DNA from: Neisseriales bacterium
GTDB taxonomy: Bacteria > Pseudomonadota > Gammaproteobacteria > Burkholderiales > UBA11063
DNA length: 64,000 bases
Direction: 5' to 3'
NCBI GenBank assembly: GCA_008017155.1
Contig: SSGX01000002.1
Span: 1 to 64,000, forward strand
Position numbers and translations under genes: made by a program. The notes below the pieces were generated by a model, which worked only from the letters and a program-made list of their open reading frames with translations, was not told where the DNA came from and made no database searches. Positions 9,328 through 17,488 of the stretch are shown piece after piece (the first letter of the stretch is position 1; each line of letters starts with the position of its first letter).

Positions 9328-9606
9328 TTAGTCCAAAATTTGTATCTGATTCACATGAAAAACTATCTGACGATTAGCATTCATGCTCAAAAAACCTTTT
9401 GCATTAACCATTTTGTTCATTAAATCATCGTTTAATTTTTTACCAATAACTACACAGAACATTCTGCACTTTACCAGGCGATTTATTCCAGCCTCATTTT
9501 GCGTTGAACTATGTTCAATTACAAACCTAGAGACTAATACTTTTGCTGGCGTAATTATTTGCTCGTAAACCTTAACAACAATTCCTGTTAGCTCAAGATG
9601 ATTAAT
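9328..9606 (-). CDS. priB: Primosomal replication protein N (PriB), apparent AUU start
   Basis: The 92-codon frame between rpsF and rpsR reads as an OB-fold single-stranded-DNA-binding protein: [21 protein letters not shown], a FVIEHSS strand like FVLEHRS in E. coli PriB, and [13 protein letters not shown]. PriB bridges PriA and DnaT in replication restart. No ATG, GTG or TTG lies in frame upstream of this homologous region. The first codon after the in-frame TAA is ATT at 9606-9604, and an AGG core (AGTAGG) sits 8 bases before it. An AUU start is the simplest reading. Placement in the ribosomal operon is the usual proteobacterial one. Confidence 0.85.
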   Translation of the reverse strand: MNHLELTGIVVKVYEQIITPAKVLVSRFVIEHSSTQNEAGINRLVKCRMFCVVIGKKLNDDLMNKMVNAKGFLSMNANRQIVFHVNQIQILD

Positions 9607-9624
9607 TTATTTAACCTACTATTA

Positions 9625-9963
9625 TTAGATCAAAGATTTACTTTTTTCATCTTTCATATATAATGAAGGCTCAGTAACTGCATTTTTTTTCTTGATTACA
9701 AGATTACGCAGAATTGCATCATTAAATTTGAATGCATGGCTTAACTCATCAAGAACTTCATTACCGCACTCGATATTCATACAAACATAATGTGCTTTTG
9801 CTAATTTTTGGATAGGATAAGCTAAATGACGGCGACCCCAGTCTTCAAGGCGATGGATTTTACCACCATTATCACCAATGATTTTTTTGTAACGATCTAC
9901 CATGTTTACTACCTGCTCACTTTGATCCGGGTGAACAAGGAAAACGATTTCATAATGACGCAT
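9625..9963 (-). CDS. rpsF: 30S ribosomal protein bS6
   Basis: The 112-residue protein starts [18 protein letters not shown] and has [13 protein letters not shown] and [10 protein letters not shown], the standard bS6 segments. AAGGAG precedes the start. It leads the operon with priB, rpsR and rplI, about 77 bases downstream of the likely transcription start. That leader can form a short stem (CTCT with AGAG) and could be the S6:S18 autoregulatory site known from other bacteria, but the diagnostic CCG loop is not clearly seen. Confidence 0.98.
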   Translation of the reverse strand: MRHYEIVFLVHPDQSEQVVNMVDRYKKIIGDNGGKIHRLEDWGRRHLAYPIQKLAKAHYVCMNIECGNEVLDELSHAFKFNDAILRNLVIKKKNAVTEPSLYMKDEKSKSLI

Positions 9964-10046
9964 GAAAACTCCTTGTGGATAAAAATCTCTAGCCCATGCT
10001 GTGGCGAAGAGAAAGGTTAATAACTGCTTTCGATAAAAAGCCCGCT

Positions 10047-10075
10047 ATTATATCAGAAAATTAAGACCAACACAA
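10047..10075 (-). promoter_or_regulatory. Promoter of the rpsF-priB-rpsR-rplI operon
   Basis: On the minus strand, TTGTGT (10075-10070), a 17-base spacer and TATAAT (10052-10047) line up, with an extended -10 TGA directly before TATAAT. A GC-rich stretch (GCGGGC) follows at the predicted start, as in discriminators of growth-controlled promoters. The start would be near 10040. Confidence 0.6.
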
Positions 10076-10088
10076 GTAAAAGAAACAC

Positions 10089-10126
10089 TGCACTATATTT
10101 AAAAATTGGTAGGATAAAATAGTGCA
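10089..10126 (-). terminator. Probable terminator of the lysA/small basic protein transcript
   Basis: Reading the minus strand, TGCACTATTTTA pairs with TAAATATAGTGCA across a 13-base loop, followed by a U-rich run with interruptions (GTGTTTCTTTT). It sits between the small basic gene and the rpsF promoter, where a terminator is expected. The long loop and imperfect U-tract lower confidence. Confidence 0.45.
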
Positions 10127-10140
10127 TTAATTAATGATCA

Positions 10141-10422
10141 TTAGCTTTTGTGCTTTTTAGCTGTTTTCTTGCTTGTTGATTTAGCTTTTTTACTACTAGT
10201 TTTATGCTTATGAGATGATTTTTTAGACTTATGTTTAGTTGTTTTAGCTTTGTTTGAATGGTTACTAGCTGCCATAGACTGTTGTTTTTCTGTTTTCTGG
10301 CTACCTGAAGGTTTAACCATAATAACTTTTGGTGAACCTTCTGAATTATCAGCGCTATTTGCAGGTACTGCCAAAACCAACCCAGTACTTAACAATAAAA
10401 TTAAACCAAGTTTTGCTTTCAT
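10141..10422 (-). CDS. Small exported lysine-rich protein
   Basis: The 93-residue product has a classical signal peptide (MKAKLG, then a Leu/Val-rich core, cleavage likely near residues 22-25). The mature tail is dominated by Lys, Ser, Thr and His, with KKSSHKHK and SKKTAKK-type low-complexity repeats. No catalytic domain is visible. Composition resembles periplasmic acid-shock-like or histone-like basic proteins, but that is only analogy. AAGGAAAG precedes the ATG. It starts 23 bases after the lysA stop, so the two are probably co-transcribed. Confidence 0.65.
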   Translation of the reverse strand: MKAKLGLILLLSTGLVLAVPANSADNSEGSPKVIMVKPSGSQKTEKQQSMAASNHSNKAKTTKHKSKKSSHKHKTSSKKAKSTSKKTAKKHKS

Positions 10423-10445
10423 TACTTTCCTTTTCGTTTAGTCAT

Positions 10446-11663
10446 TTAATTAAATAAGTTACAATCTATCTGCTTAAATAAAAGATCTTCAAACTCATCA
10501 CGCTTTCTAATCAAATAGCTTTTATCCTGATAAACCATTACTTCTGCTGGGCGACAACGTGAATTAAAATTACTACTCATTTCAAAACCATATGCTCCGG
10601 CATTATGAAAAATAAGATAATCTCCTTCATGTACTTCGGTTATCTTACGATCCCAAGCAAACGTATCCGTCTCACATAAATTACCCACGACAGTATAAAT
10701 ACGCTCCGCACCATCTGGATTAGAAATATTAGTAATCTTATGATATGAATCGTAAAACATCGGTCGAATCAAATGATTAAAGCCACTATCTACACCAATG
10801 AAAGTGGTAGCGGTAGTTTGCTTGATTACATTTGCCTTGACAACAAAGTAACCAGCTTCACTGACCAAATACTTACCGGGCTCAAACCAGATCTCAAATT
10901 CCCGTTTTTCTTCTTTCTCAAACTGACTAAAAACCTCATCTATCTTATTTGCAAGCTCATGAAGGTCAGTAGTATAGTCACCATCCTGATAAGGAACCTT
11001 AAAGCCGCTACCCAAATCAAGAAATTTCAAATCTGGAAACTCGTGAGCAATATTAAGCAGTATCTCAAGACTTCGAATAAATACATCAATATCCTTGATC
11101 TCGCTACCAGTATGCATATGTAGTCCATGAACAGCCAGACCAGTCGATTTTACGATACGCTGAATATGGCGTAACTGGTGAATACTAATTCCAAATTTGC
11201 TATCTACGTGCCCAGTTGATATTTTAAAATTACCACCGGCCATAATATGTGGATTAATCCGGATACAAACCGGATAACTGCCGCCAAACTTACTACCAAA
11301 TTGTTCCAAGATTGAGATATTATCAATGTTGATATTGACGCCAAGGTCCTTACATTCTTCAATCTCAGCAAAATGAATACAATTTGGGGTAAAGATTATC
11401 TGTTCTGGCGTAAAACCAGCTTGTAGTCCAATTTTCACCTCGTTAATACTCACGCAATCTAGCCCAGCTCCAAGGCTATGGATTAACTTTAATACATTTA
11501 TGTTAGTTAACGCTTTACAAGCATAAAAAAAGCGGGTTCTTCTCTTTGCAAAGGCGTTAGTTAATTTGTTATATTGTTCAATAATTTTTTCAGCATGATA
11601 CACGTATAGTGGGGTACCATAATTTTCAGCAATTTCAATAATTTTGCTGTATTCGAGAGACAT
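10446..11663 (-). CDS. lysA: Diaminopimelate decarboxylase
   Basis: LysA converts meso-diaminopimelate to lysine, the last step of lysine synthesis, using PLP. The 405-residue fold-type III enzyme shows the PLP lysine K50 in FYACKALTN, then HMHTGSEI, the phosphate loop LGSGFKVPY, EPGKYLVSEAG, the GNLCETDTF segment with its active-site Cys, and AGAYG. GGAG lies just before the ATG. It is followed by the small basic gene. Other group IV decarboxylases cannot be strictly excluded, but the pattern fits LysA. Confidence 0.93.
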   Translation of the reverse strand: MSLEYSKIIEIAENYGTPLYVYHAEKIIEQYNKLTNAFAKRRTRFFYACKALTNINVLKLIHSLGAGLDCVSINEVKIGLQAGFTPEQIIFTPNCIHFAEIEECKDLGVNINIDNISILEQFGSKFGGSYPVCIRINPHIMAGGNFKISTGHVDSKFGISIHQLRHIQRIVKSTGLAVHGLHMHTGSEIKDIDVFIRSLEILLNIAHEFPDLKFLDLGSGFKVPYQDGDYTTDLHELANKIDEVFSQFEKEEKREFEIWFEPGKYLVSEAGYFVVKANVIKQTTATTFIGVDSGFNHLIRPMFYDSYHKITNISNPDGAERIYTVVGNLCETDTFAWDRKITEVHEGDYLIFHNAGAYGFEMSSNFNSRCRPAEVMVYQDKSYLIRKRDEFEDLLFKQIDCNLFN

Positions 11664-12037
11664 CCTAGCTCCTTTATTTTAAATCTGCGAACGTTATTTT
11701 AGCTAATTTTAATGGTGTATGTTAATAATACTAACGTAAAACACCTGTACTCTATCAGATATAATAGACCTGAACAACGTAGCCAGATGATAAGGTAAGA
11801 AGCAAAACAAAGACCAAAGAACTTCAATCTGTTTGAGTATAGCAGATACTACAGTACTAATTAACCCTTAATCTAAAACTATAAATAACCCAATAATTTT
11901 GCATTATTTTTATAGCACGATTAAGCCAAAAATTGACAAATTGTGCACTGCATCCATTAAAGCTAGTTACCCAAATTAAAAAACAATTAAAATAGATGAC
12001 TCAAATAATATAAACATACTCATGGGGAAAGATTTTT
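11664..12037. other. Divergent intergenic region between lysA and the symporter gene
   Basis: This 374-base region separates divergent genes and must hold both promoters, but none matches consensus well. It contains one copy of the R1 repeat (11748-11839). No open frame, RNA gene or lysine riboswitch-like structure was seen. GGGGAAAG near 12022-12030 is the ribosome binding site of the symporter gene. Confidence 0.5.
11748..11839. repeat. Dispersed repeat R1, copy a
   Basis: The element is bounded by TACTCTATCAGATA and AATCTGTTTGAGTA, which are imperfect inverted repeats. It shares its right half with copy b (22201-22303): AGAAGC, CAA and GACC, then 10 bases, then the identical AATCTGTTTGAGTA terminus. 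It has no coding capacity. It resembles a small MITE or transcribed structured repeat. Confidence 0.55.
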
Positions 12038-13300
12038 ATGGCAATTCAAACCAAGAAGAAATCCAAGCTAGGTCGTTACATTGTAATTGCCCTGATTGCC
12101 GGGATTATCGTTGGACAGCTAGTTCATATGGGGGTTGGTAACCCAGATAAAATTAAAGAAATCGCCAGCAAACTTGATATTGTATCAAGTATGTTCCTGC
12201 GTATGTTAAAAATGATTATTGCACCACTAGTGTTTACTACATTGGTTGCAGGTATCGCTAAAATGGGCGATAGTAAATCACTAGGACGCCTATTTTTTAA
12301 ATCGATGTTCATTTTTATAACCGGTGGGTTTATTGCACTTCTTCTCGGAATCGTCTTAATTGAAGTATTTAAACCAGGAGTAGCATTACACGATGTTCTT
12401 GCTTCAGGTCTAGCGAATATCCACCAAGATCCAAATCTGTGTACCAATTGCCAGATGGATCTAAAAAAATTCCTCGAAGGAATTATTCCTTCCTCTATGG
12501 TTCAAGGCTTTGTTGAAAACCATATCCTACAAGTCGTAGTTGTTGCAATTTTCTTTGGTGTTGCAGGAGTTGCAATCGGTGAAGATGTTGCTCCAGTCTT
12601 TGAATTTTTTGATATGGTTGCCAAAATCATCTTTAAAATAACTGGCTATATTATGAATCTTGCACCGTTTGCTGTATTCAGTGCCGTCAGTAGTATGGTA
12701 ATGAGTAGCGGTGTAAAAGTAATCAGCTCATATTTAATCTACCTACTTGAATTTTATCTAGGTTTAGCGATTCTTTGGGCGTTGATAATAGTAATTGGTT
12801 CAATTATTGTTGGTAAACCATTATTTAGCTTATTACGTAACCTATCAAGCCTATTTGTATTATCTTTTGCTTCATCTTCATCTGAAGTTGCACTTCCAGG
12901 AGTGTTGGTAGAACTAGAAAAATTCGGTGTATCAAGAAAAATCAGTGGCTTTGTAATCCCAATGGGCTACTCGTTTAATCTTCTTGCATCGATGCTAAAC
13001 TGTACTTTCGCAACGATGTTTATCATTCAATTATATGGTTATCATCCAACCCTCCTTCAAGAAGTAACAATGTTACTAATGCTTATGCTAACATCTAAAG
13101 GAATCGCCGGAGTTCCTCGCGTTTCACTAGTGATCGTTGCTGCTACACTCGCAGCATTTGGTTATCCGGAGGCTGGAGTTTTAATCCTATTCCCAGTCGA
13201 TGGTTTTCTGGATATGGGGCGTAGCGCTACCAATGTATTTGCTAATGCAATGGCGGCAGTATTCGTTGATCGTTGGGAAAGAAACCATAACCACGAATAA
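12038..13300 (+). CDS. Dicarboxylate/amino acid:cation symporter (DAACS) family transporter, atypical
   Basis: The 420-residue inner-membrane protein has the DAACS (GltP/DctA) fold: a multi-span N-terminal scaffold, the re-entrant SSSS loop at 279-282 within FASSSSEVALPG, and a second hairpin with GIAGVPRVSL. Two cation-site motifs depart from the family. The NMDGT motif of helix 7 reads N-L-L-A-S (314-318), and the N-V-x-G-D of helix 8 reads N-V-F-A-N, so both coordinating aspartates are gone. The DMxR arginine that contacts substrate is kept (DMGRS). Coupling or substrate is therefore probably unusual. GGGGAAAG precedes the start and a strong terminator follows. Confidence 0.9.
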   Translation: MAIQTKKKSKLGRYIVIALIAGIIVGQLVHMGVGNPDKIKEIASKLDIVSSMFLRMLKMIIAPLVFTTLVAGIAKMGDSKSLGRLFFKSMFIFITGGFIALLLGIVLIEVFKPGVALHDVLASGLANIHQDPNLCTNCQMDLKKFLEGIIPSSMVQGFVENHILQVVVVAIFFGVAGVAIGEDVAPVFEFFDMVAKIIFKITGYIMNLAPFAVFSAVSSMVMSSGVKVISSYLIYLLEFYLGLAILWALIIVIGSIIVGKPLFSLLRNLSSLFVLSFASSSSEVALPGVLVELEKFGVSRKISGFVIPMGYSFNLLASMLNCTFATMFIIQLYGYHPTLLQEVTMLLMLMLTSKGIAGVPRVSLVIVAATLAAFGYPEAGVLILFPVDGFLDMGRSATNVFANAMAAVFVDRWERNHNHE

Positions 13301-13318
13301 ACTTACCTATTGTTATCA

Positions 13319-13346
13319 GGCAGGAACAGTTTTCCTGCCTTTTTTA
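13319..13346 (+). terminator. Rho-independent terminator of the symporter gene
   Basis: GGCAGGAA (13319-13326) pairs perfectly with TTCCTGCC (13332-13339) across a 5-base loop, followed by six Ts. It lies 18 bases after the stop codon. Confidence 0.92.
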
Positions 13347-13419
13347 TTGTTACCCCCTTTTATTAATTTTATGCCTATGCTAAAATCTCACCCAATCTAT
13401 CTAGTGACTGAAACCTATT

Positions 13420-14169
13420 ATGTATATACTTAAAGATTATCTTGAAAAAGCAGATGTAACCGAAGCTCTGGATGATGAAAAATTCTTTTGCCGCTACTTA
13501 TGGTTGATTAATCATTCATTCGCAGATGAAATGCTTTTATTAAAGAATAATAAATGTGAATTTATTGCTTTTACAAAAAGAATGGCTAATGAATTTAACT
13601 TAAACCCACTAATACTAGGTAAAACATTTAATTCTACTGATGATATTTCAGAAGGGGTTAAAGAAGAAATTTTTAAACAGGAACAGCTTTTATTAAAAAA
13701 TCAAATACCGCAAAATTCCTTTTATTTTTATCGTAAAGATAATCAAATAAACAATTACTTTGTCAGAAAAAGACCTCTAATAAATCCAGCAACAAAAAAC
13801 GCTGTCGGCATAATGGTGGTTACGACAAAGGTTCAACCAAATATGCAACGTCGATTTATTATGAAAGAATTTCTCGGCTTTTCTGAACAAATACTTAGTT
13901 CAAGTAAGCCAGATCTTGGAACTTTGCATCAACAAATCTTATTTTGTCTACTTCTTGGCATAAATAATCGCAAAGAAATTGCCAATACCTTGAGTAAAAT
14001 AACTGGCAAAGAGATTTCTGAAAACCAGATCAAAAATGCTCTTCAAGCACTTTATAAAGAATTTGATTGTAGTTCATATAGTCAATTGGTTACACTCACC
14101 CTAAATGGACAAATCCCATTCCAGATCCCAGATCAAACCATTCCTCCGGGCAACTATCTCATTACATGA
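13420..14169 (+). CDS. Putative PAS-like/LuxR-type HTH regulator
   Basis: The 249-residue soluble protein is not confidently recognised. Residues about 25-140 look like a PAS-type sensor (strands and helices around IAFTKRMANEF, and a Phe/Tyr-rich region before VGIMVVTT). Residues about 170-230 resemble a LuxR C-terminal helix-turn-helix: an LLLGINNRKEIANTL helix pair, then a recognition-like segment ENQIKNALQALYKEF, and SYSQLV where many LuxR proteins have Ser-Arg-x-x-Leu. No ribosome binding site is obvious. Its place between the symporter and the MscS gene suggests control of one of them; that is inference. Confidence 0.5.
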   Translation: MYILKDYLEKADVTEALDDEKFFCRYLWLINHSFADEMLLLKNNKCEFIAFTKRMANEFNLNPLILGKTFNSTDDISEGVKEEIFKQEQLLLKNQIPQNSFYFYRKDNQINNYFVRKRPLINPATKNAVGIMVVTTKVQPNMQRRFIMKEFLGFSEQILSSSKPDLGTLHQQILFCLLLGINNRKEIANTLSKITGKEISENQIKNALQALYKEFDCSSYSQLVTLTLNGQIPFQIPDQTIPPGNYLIT

Positions 14170-14218
14170 CTTACATCATAATTAATAAACCCTAGCCACA
14201 GAAACTATTGGAGCAAAA

Positions 14219-15334
14219 ATGCCTGATTTAATTAGTTATAGCTTACTCGGATGGGTTACTGATAAGAACCTAAAGATTATATTTAGTTCACTAATCATTA
14301 TTGGACTTATAACTGCCGTCGCAATTGGAGTGGATTTTTTAATCAGAAAAACTCTATTAAGTTATGTAAATAGTCGCCTCTCCAATTCGCGTTTTTTACT
14401 ACTACGCCTATTTGGAGAGTATCATGTTCTAAACTCAGCCGCATTATTAATTTTTGGTTTAGTATTTGTCTTCGGCAGTTTTTTACTAGTTAAAAATGAT
14501 AGTCCTCTCTCGCTAAGTATCGCAACACTGACTCTAAAAAGTGCTAATTTATTTAATTTATACATATTAACGCTATCGATTAACCGAATTATTTTTGCAC
14601 TTCATGAATATTATCAGCAAGTTTCTAGTAGAGATGATAAATCAACCTGGCATAGCTATATTAAAATATTTAGCTTTTTTACTTGGGTCGGGGTTGCCAT
14701 TTTAGCAATTTCTTATATCTTCGGCCAATCACCAACAACAATATTAACTGGATTAGGCGCACTATCAGCAATCGTGTTACTAATTTTCCGGGATACTTTT
14801 CTCGGAATCGTTGCAAGTATTCAGGCAAACGCAAGCTCCATGGTCAGAGTTGGTGACTGGATAACAATTGACAAACTTGATATAGATGGAATAATTGAAG
14901 ATATTTCAATTAATATTGTCAGAATTAGAAATTCAGATAATACCATTTCAACTACACCAACCTATAACCTAACTTCTTACACCGTAAAAAACTGGGAATA
15001 TATGTTTAATTCGGGAGGGCGTAAATTCAAAGAAACTATCTTAATTAACCCTGAAACTATAAAGTTTAATCCGGAAAATACATCTACAACAAACCTCGCT
15101 TTATATCGGAAACACATTAACGAACACCTCAAAACTAATACCTTATTAAATAATGAGTTCAAATATCAGGTATTATTAAAGGATGTTAGCCACTTTGGTG
15201 TTGAAGTAGAAGTTAGTGCCTTTACTAAGGCAACTTCGAGTATTAAACACGAAGAGATTAAAGCACAAATTATAGAATTTTGCTTAGCAAGTTTACCAAA
15301 ATTTGGCTTACAAATAGCGAAGGTAACTAATTAA
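14219..15334 (+). CDS. MscS-family mechanosensitive channel, YbdG-like
   Basis: The 371-residue inner-membrane protein has several N-terminal membrane spans, then the pore helix and beta domain: TGLGALSAIVLLIFRDTFLG, QANASSMVRVGDWITI and DGIIEDISINIVRIRNSDNT. The NTISTTPTYNL and KNW segments are typical of the YbdG subfamily rather than short MscS. Such channels release solutes on hypo-osmotic shock; YbdG types gate weakly. TTGGAGC gives a good ribosome binding site. It follows the regulator gene by 49 bases. Confidence 0.88.
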   Translation: MPDLISYSLLGWVTDKNLKIIFSSLIIIGLITAVAIGVDFLIRKTLLSYVNSRLSNSRFLLLRLFGEYHVLNSAALLIFGLVFVFGSFLLVKNDSPLSLSIATLTLKSANLFNLYILTLSINRIIFALHEYYQQVSSRDDKSTWHSYIKIFSFFTWVGVAILAISYIFGQSPTTILTGLGALSAIVLLIFRDTFLGIVASIQANASSMVRVGDWITIDKLDIDGIIEDISINIVRIRNSDNTISTTPTYNLTSYTVKNWEYMFNSGGRKFKETILINPETIKFNPENTSTTNLALYRKHINEHLKTNTLLNNEFKYQVLLKDVSHFGVEVEVSAFTKATSSIKHEEIKAQIIEFCLASLPKFGLQIAKVTN

Positions 15335-15414
15335 TCATTTAAGCCTAAAGTATATTGAGTACTTGCCGCTGAAATAATCATTTGCATAAAGTCAAAGTTC
15401 CTGCATAAATTAAA

Positions 15415-16500
15415 ATGAATATACTCTCAAATAATCTGGTGGATCCTATCCGAAAAATTATCCATATTGATATGGATTGCTTTTATGCAGCTGTGGAAAT
15501 TCGTGATAACCCAAGCTTAACCAATCTGCCGGTTGCTGTTGGTGGTAGCGCTGATAAACGTGGTGTCTTATGTACTTGCAATTATATTGCCCGCAAATTT
15601 GGTTTACATTCAGCAATGCCAACTTCTCAAGCAATAAAATTATGCCCTGAATTAGTGCTTCTTCCAGTAAACTTTGCTAAATATAAACAAGTTTCACGCC
15701 AGATTCATGAGATTTTCAAACGCTATACAGATCTGGTTGAACCTTTAGCCCTTGATGAAGCTTATCTTGATGTCAGTAACTCACCTCATGCCAATGGCAG
15801 TGCAACACAAATTGCCGAAAAAATACGGCAAGATATTTTCCAAGAATTAAATTTAACCTGTTCAGCTGGGGTTTCCGCAAATAAATTTTTGGCAAAAATT
15901 GCCAGTGGTTGGAATAAACCAAATGGAATAATGGTTATACCTCCACAAAAAATAGCTGAATTTATTCAGAAGCTTCCAGTTAATAAACTATTTGGAGTTG
16001 GTAAAGTAACTGCTTTGAAATTGAAGAAACTTAATATCCATACATGCCTTGATTTACAAAAATTTTCACAACAGGAATTAGTTCACAAATTTGGGAAATT
16101 TGGATCTCAGCTATTTTATCAATCGCGAGGAATTGATAATCGGCAAGTAAATCCAAATCGGATCAGAAAGTCATTGAGCGTAGAACGTACCTATCCAATA
16201 AATCTACAGATAAATGAAATATTAAATGCTCTAGATGAGCTATTTCCTGAATTTGAAAAGCGATTAAAAGAAAGTAAGGCTAACACACCAATTCGTTCAC
16301 AATTTATAAAAATCAAACTAGCAAATTTTAAACAAATAACTAGGGAACAAACTACTGATCGTTATAGTCTAGATAAATTTAGAGAAATGCTTGAATCTGT
16401 TAGTTATACTCTTGGTATGCAAGAAATTCGCCTACTTGGAATAGGTATTAGCTTTAACAATCAAAATATATTAGATATTCCACAGCCAGAATTATTTTAA
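15415..16500 (+). CDS. dinB: DNA polymerase IV (Y-family translesion polymerase)
   Basis: The 361-residue protein carries the Y-family catalytic carboxylates D19 in HIDMDCF and D114-E115 in LALDEAYLDV, the fingers segment VLCTCNYIARKFG, and the thumb SAGVSANKFLAKIAS. The last five residues, QPELF (357-361), form a sliding-clamp binding motif, which supports an intact C-terminus. No good ribosome binding site or LexA box is visible. It converges with the hydroxyacid dehydrogenase gene 23 bases away. Confidence 0.95.
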   Translation: MNILSNNLVDPIRKIIHIDMDCFYAAVEIRDNPSLTNLPVAVGGSADKRGVLCTCNYIARKFGLHSAMPTSQAIKLCPELVLLPVNFAKYKQVSRQIHEIFKRYTDLVEPLALDEAYLDVSNSPHANGSATQIAEKIRQDIFQELNLTCSAGVSANKFLAKIASGWNKPNGIMVIPPQKIAEFIQKLPVNKLFGVGKVTALKLKKLNIHTCLDLQKFSQQELVHKFGKFGSQLFYQSRGIDNRQVNPNRIRKSLSVERTYPINLQINEILNALDELFPEFEKRLKESKANTPIRSQFIKIKLANFKQITREQTTDRYSLDKFREMLESVSYTLGMQEIRLLGIGISFNNQNILDIPQPELF

Positions 16501-16523
16501 TCACTTGAGATTACTTCATAATC

Positions 16524-17480
16524 CTAATAACCAAGTTTCCGATCAACTATATTTATCAATGGCTGCTTATTCATCACATTATGGATATTAGCCACCACCT
16601 GAGCAATTGCCGTATCAGGATTACTCATTGATGCAATATGTGGCGTAACCGTGATTAAAGGATGACTCCAGAAGGGATGCTCTGTTGGCAATGGCTCAGC
16701 CCGGAAAACGTCAAGAATAGCACCGGATAAGATTCCATTTTCTAGAGCAAAAAGCAAATCTTCTTCGATAATGTGCTCACCACGACCAAGATTCATGATA
16801 TATGCATTTGGTTTTAATTTTCTAAACAACTGCAAATTAAGAATATTTCGTGTAGAATCGGTCAGGGGTAGCATACAAATCAGAATATCGGTCCTCGCCA
16901 GAAATAAGTCCAGCTCTTTATCTCCAGCATAACAATCAACTCGCTCAATTTTTTTGGAAGATTTACTCCAACCTGCAACCTGTATATCAAGATTGCTAAG
17001 TATCCTTGCAGTTGCCTGACCCATTGCCCCTAAGCCCATTATACCGATAGTCAGATGACTAAAATTAAAAGGTGGCTGCTTTGCCCATTGATGTTCCTCT
17101 TGCTTTTGCTGCCAATGGTCAATCCGCTTTACAATCTTTAGCACATAGGCTGCTGCATACTGTGCCAAATCCTTAGCCATATCAGGATCAATAATCCGAG
17201 CAATAGGAACATTTGGCAACTCTTTATCAGCAAGTGCATGATCAACACCCGCTGCCATTACTTGAATTGCCTTTAAGTTCTTGAATTTATTTAGTAAGCC
17301 ATAAGGATGTTTCCAAATCAGAACCACTTCAATATTATCTGGAGCAAAATTATTATCCGGATAAACATGGATCTTCAGTTCAGGGGCATAATTATCAAAA
17401 GCAGTTAACCAGCGGCTAACAAAATCTTTATAACGCAGGCGTTCTTCATCGTTCTGCCCAGCAATAAATAATATTTGCAT
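16524..17480 (-). CDS. D-2-hydroxyacid dehydrogenase, GhrA-like (glyoxylate/hydroxypyruvate reductase)
   Basis: The 318-residue NAD(P)-dependent enzyme has the Rossmann motif GLGAMGQATARIL, followed by WSKSSKKIE where NADP-preferring GhrA enzymes carry a basic loop. The catalytic Arg is probably in LGRGEHI; the Glu is in the DVFRAEPLP region and the His in TPHIAS. The N-terminal domain has the VMAAGVDHAL segment characteristic of GhrA. It starts 9 bases after the proA stop, so it probably belongs to the proBA transcript. The exact 2-oxoacid substrate is not established. Confidence 0.85.
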   Translation of the reverse strand: MQILFIAGQNDEERLRYKDFVSRWLTAFDNYAPELKIHVYPDNNFAPDNIEVVLIWKHPYGLLNKFKNLKAIQVMAAGVDHALADKELPNVPIARIIDPDMAKDLAQYAAAYVLKIVKRIDHWQQKQEEHQWAKQPPFNFSHLTIGIMGLGAMGQATARILSNLDIQVAGWSKSSKKIERVDCYAGDKELDLFLARTDILICMLPLTDSTRNILNLQLFRKLKPNAYIMNLGRGEHIIEEDLLFALENGILSGAILDVFRAEPLPTEHPFWSHPLITVTPHIASMSNPDTAIAQVVANIHNVMNKQPLINIVDRKLGY

Positions 17481-17488
17481 TATTCGAA

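Noticed and set aside
11664..12037. Lysine riboswitch upstream of lysA
   Set aside because: No long structured lysine-aptamer-like leader lies between lysA and its likely promoter area; only the R1 repeat is seen.
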